64,000 nucleotides of DNA from DASWJQ01 sp036397095 (GTDB lineage Bacteria > Chloroflexota > Anaerolineae > Anaerolineales > E44-bin32): NCBI GenBank assembly GCA_036397095.1, contig DASWJQ010000039.1:7494-71493 (forward strand). Reading direction: 5' to 3'. Each line of letters begins with the position of its first letter. Position 1 is the first letter of the stretch. The notes under the pieces were generated by a model that saw only the letters and a list, made by a program, of their open reading frames with translations, was not told where the DNA came from and did not search any database. This document shows, piece by piece, positions 16,706-23,106 of the stretch. The translations under genes were made by a program, and so were the position numbers.

Positions 16706-16787
16706 CCACCTCCTCTCGGGCTCGGATTGGCCGTCAGAATTCCAGCAGGTCATACGCAGTGACGAAAGCAGGCGGCTCACGCCGCCT
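16706..16787 (-). promoter_or_regulatory. Conserved leader/promoter element, copy B
   Basis: Copy of the element at 15626-15707. Its hairpin (GGCGGC-GTGA-GCCGCC in gene orientation, 16771-16786) carries a GTGA tetraloop and can extend to nine base pairs (GCAGGCGGC/GCCGCCTGC). It ends in GAGAGGAGGTGGT, about 70 bp before the serine-protease start codon. Confidence 0.6.
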
Positions 16788-16936
16788 GCCCCTGCTAAAT
16801 TCTTAGCACAAGGCTCTCAACCGAGGCTCATCGGCCGCGTGCGCAAATCCGACCCGACTTGTCTCAAATCAGTCGTTCTGGCACGTTTCATATCGATTCG
16901 CTCGGTTTCCACGTCCTTCTGACCGGGTGTCCAGCA

Positions 16937-19900
16937 CTATCTTCCTTTGCCCCGGCTCATGGGCACGGTCACAGTGGCGCTGGCCAGCGTGGTGTTGCCG
17001 CTGGCGTCCGTCGCCAGATATGTGATGGTGTAGGTCCTTCCATCGCCGCCGGCGGCGCGTTCGGCTCGCAGGCGGAAATGAGTCTCATCGACGACCACGA
17101 TGTCGTTGATCGTATTGCCATCGCCGGGTCCATTATCGGGCTCATCCGAGAAGACCGAGATGAAGACCACCGTCGGATTAGGGTCCACGGCGTCCGAGAC
17201 CGACAACGTGACCTCAACGTCGACGTACTTGTGGTTGGCCGGCCACAGCTCCGACGGCTCGACACTGACGGTCAACTCCGGCGCGACCTGATCAGCCAGG
17301 GCTAGGCCGACGATCACCGGGTCGTGATCCGACGAGCGGTAGGCGTTCGGTTCGTAGAGCGCATCTTGCGGCGGCTGCTTGAAGGTCGTGTCGTAGTCCA
17401 AGATGTCAGGTTCATCGGCGTTCACGTGCCAGATGGTGGTGCCGGTGATGCTGGCCAGCATTTCTCCGCTGGCCAGACCGTGGTCCAAGTAACCGAGCTG
17501 GCCGTCAAACACGTAGGAGTAGGCGTGCTCGCCCTGGTACAGATGCACCAGGTCGGTCCAGTCGTCGCTGGTGCCCGGCGTGTCGTCGGCGCCTTCCAGG
17601 ATGGCATCGATCGGGTCTTCCTTATCGTAGGCATTCAGGTCGCCCATGATCAGGTAGTTGGGGCTGCCGGAGCCGGTTGGATCGGTGGCGACCCAGTCGA
17701 CGAGGGCCTGGGCGGCCAGCGTTCGGGTTTGGTTGCAGTTGCCCTGTTGCGGGTCGTCATCGCCCGGGCCACATGCTGAGCCCTTCGATTTCAGGTGGTT
17801 GACCACCACCGTGAAAGTGCTGCCCGAGGCCTGCTCGAGGAAGGCCTGGGCCAGGGCCGGCCGGTTGCGGCTGTCGTCATAGCGGCTGTCCACCGCCGAG
17901 GTCAGCAGCTGATGGCTGCCGACGGGTTCGACCGAGGCCGGCCGGTAGATCAGGGCCTGCTTGATGGCATCGGTCCCGATGAAGCCCGTGCTGATGTAGT
18001 CGTAGGTGCCGGCGCCGAGCGCAGCATTCAAGCCAGCCACTAGGTCGGCGACGGACGTGTCATCATCATTTTGGATTTCGATCAAACCAACGACATCGGC
18101 CTGCATGGCCGCCAGGGCGGCCACGATCTTGGCCCGTTGACGCTCGAGCTCTTCGCTGTTATCGGCGCCGCGGCATTCTTGATTCCCAGCCGGTCCGCAG
18201 ACAAAGGCGCCGGTGTCTATCGTCGTGAAGTAATTGAGCACATTGAAGCTGGCCACCGTCAGGCGGCCGCCGACGTCCTCCGGGGCCGCCGGACGCGGAT
18301 TGGCCGCCGTGTAGCTGGCGCCGTCGGTTGGATGAATCCGGTACAGGCCAAAGGCGTAATCCATGACACCGGTCACGTTGGCTACGGTGTCACCACCACG
18401 GAATCGGTTGGCCAGCGTGAACTCGCTGCCATTGGGATGAATGGCCGGATCGGAGTTCTGGCTGGTGCGTCCATCGTCCAGCATGATGCGCCCCAGTGCG
18501 TTGTCGGCTGCAACGTCGGCCGCGGCCGCTGAGCCGGGATCCTCGATGGCCGTCGGCTGGAACTGGCGCTCCGTCGTTAGCACGATTTCGCCGAAGCGAT
18601 CAAAGTTGAAGTACTCGGAGATGAACAGCGTTTGGGACAGGCTTATGCGCATGCCTTCGAACGCTTCGAAATCGTCCACGGCGGACACGGGCAAGGTCGG
18701 GCTGGCGGCTGATGGCAGCGGCTGTCCGCTGCCCATGAGCGTGACGCCGGCAAAGGATGTGATCTCGGTCAAGCCGTTGAACTCGGACACATCCCCTTCG
18801 ACCCGGACCAGATCGCCGAGCTGCACATCGACGGCCGGTGAGGTGCCGTCAAAGACGAAGATTCCTTCCGACGTTAGCGGATTGGCGTCAACGTCGGCGT
18901 CTTCCTCCTGAAGGTAGAAACCGTTCAGATCACCATGCACCCCGCTGGCGGCGTCTTGGAAATCGCCAACGACGATGCCTTCGACAATCACCGTGCTGCC
19001 GACCAGCGGACTGGCCGCACCGCTGCCCTGCACCTCATGAATCTTGGCCTCAATGACAGCCGGCGCACAGGCGTTAGCCGCGCCTGGGGTGTCCTGTCCG
19101 CCTGAGAAGGAGCCGATCCGCCAACCGTCATCGCAAAGGAAGGCATGACCAGGCACAAAGGATCCGTCGGGCCCAATGGATGGTGGTCCGTAGTGGAACT
19201 CGGTGCCGCCTGGCGGGTTGGGCTCTTGGACGAGCGCGATCAGGTCAACCACCGACGTCCACGGGGTGGCGTCCAATATACCGTCGTCATCGGTGTCCAG
19301 GTCATCACCATTTGCGCCGCTGAACTCGAATACGAGCACATGGGTGACGTTGTCACCGTTCTCGAAGTTCAAGTCGGTCGTCAGATCCGCTGTTCCAAAG
19401 CTGAAGGTGCCCTCGGCGGCGACAAAGAAGCCCGAGGCTGAGATAACGCTGCCGGTAAGATCGGTGGCGTTTTCGATGACACCGCTGCCGCCCGTACCGT
19501 CGCCGATGACCAGATAGGTCAGGCCGTCCAGGGCCGTACCGGCTGCGCCGCCCAGTTCGAAGTACTCATCGTTGTCGGTGCTTGGTTGATCGATCCGGAT
19601 TTCGCTGATGACCACGTCCGGCGCCCCAATTGGCACGCATCCGGTACTGGCTTCGACATTGGTTTCGCCCGGTGTGCTGCAACGCAGGCTCAAGTCCACA
19701 TTGTTGACATTTGTGTCGCTGCCATCGGGGAAGCGTGAGATGCCCGCCAATTCCACACTGGGGTCGTCTTCCAGCCCTATGCCCGAACCCTCCGTGTAGG
19801 GCGCACCCGTATCGCCCTCGTAACTGACGGCGTCGATCAAGACGCTGTCGTCGCGCAAACCGACGGCGTCGGGCGCCCCGTTTTGCACCAGATTGGTGTC

Positions 19901-21334
19901 GGGTAAGACATCCAGGTCGCAGTTGGCGACATTGGCCGCGTCGCCACAGACGACGAAGTAGTCGCCGGCAGCCAGCGTCACGGAAGGCAAAGCAAATGTT
20001 TGATACAGCACGGCACCGCCGCCGGTACCGTTGACCAGCTCAAGGGTGACGGTTGACAGGTCGACAGGTTCGCTCCCTGTGTTCTTGATCTCGACGAACT
20101 CGGCTGTGTCGGTGCTCGGCTGGTCGTAGTCAATCTCATTGATGACCAAGCTGGCCGGCGCCGCCGGCACGCAGTCCGAGCTGTCACTGACGTTGGCCTC
20201 ACCGGGCGTCGCACAACGCAGGCTCAAGTCCACATTGTTGACATCTGTGTCGCTGCCATCGGGGAAGCGTGAGATGCCGGCCAACTCCACACTGGGGTCA
20301 TCTGCCAACCCTGTGCCCGAACCCTCGGTGTAGGGTGCGCCGGTGTTGCCCTCATAACTGACGGCATCAATCAGCGTGCCGCTATCCCGCAGCCCGACGG
20401 CATCCGGTGCGCCGTTCTGGACCAGATTCGTGTCGGGGACTACATCCAGATCACAGTTCGGCACGTTGGCCGCATCGCCACAGACAACGAAGTAGTCACC
20501 GGCCGCCAACATGGCCGCCGGCAATGCAAAGGACTGGTAGAGCAACGCACCGCCGCTGCTGCCGTTGACCAGTTCGAGCGTGATGGTTGAAAGATCGACG
20601 GTCGTTGTGCCGATATTCTTGATCTCAACAAACTCGGCCGTGTCGGTGCTCGCCTGGTCATAGTCAATCTCATTGATGACCAGGCTGGCCGGCCCCGCCG
20701 GGACGTCGGTCGGCGTGGGTGTCGGAGTCGGTCCGCCCGTATCGAAGCTCTGGCCGCTGTTGACCGCGCCGAAAGTGTTCGGGGCTTCGGCAGCCCACGT
20801 GAAATCCTCGTACATCGTGCCCGTGCCGGTCAGCTGAAGGGAGTTACCGACCGCACCGGAGCCGTTCTGGGAGACCCCAATGTCGGTGCTGATCATGCCA
20901 TCGGCGGGTCCGCCGACCGCCATGAACGAGCCTTCATAGCTGAGGAACTGAACGACACTGCTGGCAGCGTCCACCAGAGCCAGACCATCCGGCGCCCCGT
21001 TTTGAATCCCAGCAATGGCAACGGAAAGTGTGCCGTAGCCGGCCTCTTGATCCGGCAGGGTTCCCGCCAGGCCGGCGGTGTTATAAACGGCACCGCCATT
21101 GCCGTTGTACAGCACGATAGACCAGCCGGTCAGATCGGTGCCGGCAGGGCCGGCGACCTCGATCGCCTCGCCGGTATCGGTACCCGTATTGTCATAATGA
21201 ATCTCGTTGATGAAGACAGCCGTCGCCGCCGAGGCCGGCATGGTCAGGATCGATCCGACCGGCAGCATGGCAACCAACAAGGCGACGATCGAGGCCAGCG
21301 CCCACAAGCGGTGCAGACGGGTTCGCGCGGTCAT
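16937..21334 (-). CDS. ExeM/NucH-type extracellular nuclease with repeated lamin-tail domains
   Basis: 1465 aa. Signal peptide ~1-37 (PASAATAVFI). Four lamin-tail-like domains (about 38-195, 216-393, 394-571, 574-740) share the INEIxYD start; a TPTPTPT linker lies at 203-209. Residues ~760-890 look like the OB-type region of ExeM proteins (STVIVEGIVVGDFQD). The endonuclease/exonuclease/phosphatase domain at ~1020-1335 has LTVASFNVLNYF, VVGLIEIQND, VVVNHLKSKGSACG, LIMGDLNAYDKEDP, LDHGLAS and SSDHDPVIV, giving the expected Asn, Glu, Asp and His active-site set. An Ig-like/PKD tail (~1345-1455) follows. Likely degrades external DNA for phosphate or biofilm turnover. No surface-anchor motif is seen at the C-terminus. 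Confidence 0.9.
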   Translation of the reverse strand: MTARTRLHRLWALASIVALLVAMLPVGSILTMPASAATAVFINEIHYDNTGTDTGEAIEVAGPAGTDLTGWSIVLYNGNGGAVYNTAGLAGTLPDQEAGYGTLSVAIAGIQNGAPDGLALVDAASSVVQFLSYEGSFMAVGGPADGMISTDIGVSQNGSGAVGNSLQLTGTGTMYEDFTWAAEAPNTFGAVNSGQSFDTGGPTPTPTPTDVPAGPASLVINEIDYDQASTDTAEFVEIKNIGTTTVDLSTITLELVNGSSGGALLYQSFALPAAMLAAGDYFVVCGDAANVPNCDLDVVPDTNLVQNGAPDAVGLRDSGTLIDAVSYEGNTGAPYTEGSGTGLADDPSVELAGISRFPDGSDTDVNNVDLSLRCATPGEANVSDSSDCVPAAPASLVINEIDYDQPSTDTAEFVEIKNTGSEPVDLSTVTLELVNGTGGGAVLYQTFALPSVTLAAGDYFVVCGDAANVANCDLDVLPDTNLVQNGAPDAVGLRDDSVLIDAVSYEGDTGAPYTEGSGIGLEDDPSVELAGISRFPDGSDTNVNNVDLSLRCSTPGETNVEASTGCVPIGAPDVVISEIRIDQPSTDNDEYFELGGAAGTALDGLTYLVIGDGTGGSGVIENATDLTGSVISASGFFVAAEGTFSFGTADLTTDLNFENGDNVTHVLVFEFSGANGDDLDTDDDGILDATPWTSVVDLIALVQEPNPPGGTEFHYGPPSIGPDGSFVPGHAFLCDDGWRIGSFSGGQDTPGAANACAPAVIEAKIHEVQGSGAASPLVGSTVIVEGIVVGDFQDAASGVHGDLNGFYLQEEDADVDANPLTSEGIFVFDGTSPAVDVQLGDLVRVEGDVSEFNGLTEITSFAGVTLMGSGQPLPSAASPTLPVSAVDDFEAFEGMRISLSQTLFISEYFNFDRFGEIVLTTERQFQPTAIEDPGSAAAADVAADNALGRIMLDDGRTSQNSDPAIHPNGSEFTLANRFRGGDTVANVTGVMDYAFGLYRIHPTDGASYTAANPRPAAPEDVGGRLTVASFNVLNYFTTIDTGAFVCGPAGNQECRGADNSEELERQRAKIVAALAAMQADVVGLIEIQNDDDTSVADLVAGLNAALGAGTYDYISTGFIGTDAIKQALIYRPASVEPVGSHQLLTSAVDSRYDDSRNRPALAQAFLEQASGSTFTVVVNHLKSKGSACGPGDDDPQQGNCNQTRTLAAQALVDWVATDPTGSGSPNYLIMGDLNAYDKEDPIDAILEGADDTPGTSDDWTDLVHLYQGEHAYSYVFDGQLGYLDHGLASGEMLASITGTTIWHVNADEPDILDYDTTFKQPPQDALYEPNAYRSSDHDPVIVGLALADQVAPELTVSVEPSELWPANHKYVDVEVTLSVSDAVDPNPTVVFISVFSDEPDNGPGDGNTINDIVVVDETHFRLRAERAAGGDGRTYTITYLATDASGNTTLASATVTVPMSRGKGR
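19622..20689 (-). repeat. Internal 534-bp tandem duplication in the nuclease gene
   Basis: The second and third lamin-tail domains are encoded by adjacent, highly similar DNA units with a period of 534 bp (178 codons). For example AACGCAGGCTCAAGTCCACA begins at 19681 and again at 20215. Long identical tracts at the nucleotide level point to a recent duplication or ongoing gene conversion. Confidence 0.85.
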
Positions 21335-21370
21335 TTGGCAAGCTCCTTCAGAGTGGGGGATTCAAAACAA

Positions 21371-21389
21371 GCGCACGTTTGGCGTGCGC
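21371..21389 (-). other. Hairpin in the 5' leader of the nuclease gene
   Basis: GCGCACG (21371-21377) and CGTGCGC (21383-21389) form a 7-bp perfect stem with a 5-nt loop, about 40 nt upstream of the start codon and just before the AAGGAG ribosome site. It could be a leader structure affecting translation or RNA stability. Confidence 0.45.
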
Positions 21390-21528
21390 ACAAATCGCAG
21401 TGCCCCCTCATCCACTGTGATCGGCTCGACGGATTGTGGGCCGAACGACAGCTCAACGAGGGCGCCTCCGACAGGGACCCTACGTTCTTATGAACTCGAC
21501 TGGAATCGACACCTTTGCAGGTGACAAA

Positions 21529-21557
21529 AGCATAGCAGGCCAGCAGTCTAGCGACAA
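21529..21557 (-). promoter_or_regulatory. Candidate sigma-70-type promoter of the nuclease gene
   Basis: Read on the minus strand, TTGTCG (21557-21552), a 17-nt spacer and TATGCT (21534-21529) form a plausible -35/-10 pair. The start would fall near 21522, leaving an ~190-nt untranslated leader. CTTTTGTCACC just downstream matches the start of the elements at 15626 and 16706. The gap 21335-21674 otherwise contains only this leader and the inverted repeat at 21628. Confidence 0.4.
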
Positions 21558-21627
21558 TCTATCCGGGACTCGAATCCCCTACGCTTTCCTTAAAGTCTAG
21601 ATAGTTTGGATGGCTGGCGATGGCTAT

Positions 21628-21665
21628 ACGACCTCGGAGGTCCGAATTCAGACCTCCGAGGTCGT
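21628..21665. repeat. Inverted repeat with 15-bp arms (GACCTCGGAGGTC family)
   Basis: ACGACCTCGGAGGTC (21628-21642) and GACCTCCGAGGTCGT (21651-21665) are exact reverse complements with an 8-nt loop. Same core as 12557-12619. It lies 10 bp past the stop of the next minus-strand gene and could end its transcript. Confidence 0.75.
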
Positions 21666-21674
21666 GGGGAAAAG

Positions 21675-21953
21675 CTACTTCTCTTCAGACCGCTCGGCGC
21701 CCAAGCCCCAGATCAGCAGGCCGGCGCCGGCGCCCAAACCAAAGGCGCCCAGGGTGGCACCACCCTCGACCCAGTGGCCGAGCAGGGCGAATGTCCCCAG
21801 CAATCCGAGGACCGCGGCGATGGCAAACTGCCAGCTGCCCATCTGCCACTTAATGGCGCGCAAACTCAACCAGCCGACAGCAACGCCAAAAACCAACGAC
21901 CCCAGCACCCGCAGTACATACCCAAGGAGCTCAAGAACACCGTACAGGTCCAT
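21675..21953 (-). CDS. Small hypothetical membrane protein
   Basis: 92 aa with two to three hydrophobic helices (VLELLGYVLRVLGSLVFGVAVGWLSL in part, FAIAAVLGLLGTFALLG, TLGAFGLGAGAGLLIWGLG) and a short charged tail. The start ATG at 21953 is preceded by GGAGAAGGA. No family recognised. The ribosome site, membrane topology and downstream hairpin support a real gene. Confidence 0.6.
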   Translation of the reverse strand: MDLYGVLELLGYVLRVLGSLVFGVAVGWLSLRAIKWQMGSWQFAIAAVLGLLGTFALLGHWVEGGATLGAFGLGAGAGLLIWGLGAERSEEK

Positions 21954-22069
21954 GCCGTCCTTCTCCCTTCACACCGTGTTTGGAGGAACAGCCGGATTAT
22001 AGACCGCTTGGCACTGGCTGCAAGCCGGCGAGACGCATGGTAGGATGGGCCCCAGGAGGCCGAGCAATC

Positions 22070-22174
22070 ATGAGTCGCAAATCCCCCAACCGAGCTTCAC
22101 CCGCCCAGATCGTGTTTGCCGTGATCGCGCTGCTGGTGATCGTCTCCTTTATCGTCAGTACGTTTGCCTTCTGA
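22070..22174 (+). CDS. 34-aa single-pass membrane miniprotein
   Basis: ATG at 22070 follows AGGAGG at 22054-22059. The product has a basic N-terminus (MSRKSPNRASPAQ), one hydrophobic helix (IVFAVIALLVIVSFIVS) and ends TFAF. A strong hairpin terminator follows at 22198. A ribosome site, a terminator and membrane-protein composition together make it likely to be expressed. Function unknown; similar tiny proteins occur in many Chloroflexota genomes, which I cannot check here. Confidence 0.55.
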   Translation: MSRKSPNRASPAQIVFAVIALLVIVSFIVSTFAF

Positions 22175-22197
22175 GCAAATCTGGCGCCCTTCATGCG

Positions 22198-22232
22198 ACG
22201 AGCCGGCCAGTGGCCGGCTCGTTCCTGTTTTC
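22198..22232 (+). terminator. Intrinsic terminator after the miniprotein
   Basis: ACGAGCCGGCCA (22198-22209) and TGGCCGGCTCGT (22211-22222) are exact reverse complements around a central G, followed by TCCTGTTTT. Placed 24 bp after the stop at 22174. Confidence 0.75.
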
Positions 22233-22246
22233 GTATGAATTCCTGT

Positions 22247-22274
22247 GCCGGGACATTGTATACAATGTCCCGGC
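22247..22274. repeat. 28-bp perfect palindrome (ATTGTATACAAT core)
   Basis: The half-site GCCGGGACATTGTA is followed by its exact reverse complement. It starts 3 nt beyond the stop of the minus-strand gene at 22278. Member of the family with GTAGGGACGTTGTA half-sites at 31885 and 63369; here GTAGGGACG is replaced by GCCGGGACA with matching changes on the other arm, so pairing is preserved. Confidence 0.85.
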
Positions 22275-22277
22275 GAA

Positions 22278-22553
22278 TTAAGGACTGGGCAAGGTAAAAA
22301 ACATGGCAACAATCGAAAGTGCGCCCGCCACCGCGTAACCCAGCATGGCCACACGGTCCCGGTTCAACCGGTTGGCGTTGACCGCTTCCAGGTATTGGTT
22401 CCAGTCCCGGACGAAATCGGCTAGGGCCTGGTTGGCCGTCTCGCCTTCTCGCATCCGGAAGGGCCGGACGGGCTGTTTGGAAAGGCGCCAGTGCTGGAAG
22501 GCAAAGGTGAAGAAGACCGCCGCCAAGACCAACCAGATCGGATAGAGCAGCAT
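22278..22553 (-). CDS. Small hypothetical membrane protein with two end helices
   Basis: 91 aa. N-terminal helix (LLYPIWLVLAAVFFTFAFQHW), a charged central part (residues ~30-60, REGETANQALADFVRDWNQYLEAVNANRLNRD in pieces) and C-terminal helix (VAMLGYAVAGALSIVAMFFTL). The ATG at 22553 has GGAG at good spacing. No family assigned. The amphipathic middle segment suggests a helical hairpin with both ends in the membrane. Confidence 0.6.
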   Translation of the reverse strand: MLLYPIWLVLAAVFFTFAFQHWRLSKQPVRPFRMREGETANQALADFVRDWNQYLEAVNANRLNRDRVAMLGYAVAGALSIVAMFFTLPSP

Positions 22554-22859
22554 TGCCTGCGCTCCTTCGCTAAATCAGTGCCGCGTGCCCAATGACGGAC
22601 AAAGCGTACTCCAAGCTGCGTTGGCTGGCAATTGTCACCGAAGTCCCCCGCAGTACCAATATCCTAGGCAAGAGCGCGTAACGCCCGACGCCGCCGGCCG
22701 TTGTTACCGGTACATGCCCAGGCCGGCACACCCGAACCCGCACCGGCGCTTGCAAGCAGGCTGTAAGGTGTGGACAAGCATGACCTGTGTTAAGCTTCGA
22801 GTGATAAAGGCCCCGCCGCACTTGCGGCGTAACTTCAGAAGGAAAGGAGGTTAATCCAA
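22554..22859. other. Gene-free stretch upstream of the pilin gene
   Basis: Between two divergent small genes. It ends with the strong ribosome site AAAGGAGG at 22843-22850. I see no convincing coding sequence, repeat or promoter hexamer pair in the remainder; it presumably holds the promoters of both flanking genes. Confidence 0.4.
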
Positions 22860-23006
22860 ATGCTGTACGCTCCGAAGGAAAGAGGTCAGGGATTGGTTGA
22901 GTATGCTTTGATCCTTGTTCTAGTTGCTGTCGTTGTGATCGTGATCCTGGCCCTGCTCGGACCCGCGATCGGCAACGTTTTCAGCAATATTGTCGAGAAC
23001 ATCTAA
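22860..23006 (+). CDS. Flp/Fap-type class IVb pilin
   Basis: 48 aa: a short leader MLYAPKERG, then QGLVEYALILVLVAVVVIVI and LALLGPAIGNVFSNIVENI. The cleavage site G/Q with Glu at position +5 of the mature form, the following Tyr, one long hydrophobic helix and the GPAIGNVFSNI ending are the pattern of Flp pilins, which are cut by a TadV-type prepilin peptidase and assembled by the Tad system. Excellent ribosome site 9 nt upstream and a strong terminator downstream indicate high expression. No tad, cpa or peptidase genes are in the window, so the secretion machinery must be elsewhere. Confidence 0.88.
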   Translation: MLYAPKERGQGLVEYALILVLVAVVVIVILALLGPAIGNVFSNIVENI

Positions 23007-23045
23007 GCGGATCCAGTTACTCCGGAGGCATTCGCCTCCACCTGA

Positions 23046-23080
23046 CAAGAACAGGGCCCTTGCGGGCCCTTTCTTGTTGT
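23046..23080 (+). terminator. Strong intrinsic terminator after the pilin gene
   Basis: Stem AGGGCCC/GGGCCCT (23053-23059 with 23064-23070, loop TTGC) extended by outer arms CAAGAA/TTCTTG (23046-23051 with 23071-23076), with a T-rich downstream side. It may also help end the convergent GlyA-GcvT transcript. Confidence 0.85.
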
Positions 23081-23106
23081 CCCCTTCGCCTGGTTTCAAC
23101 ACCAGT

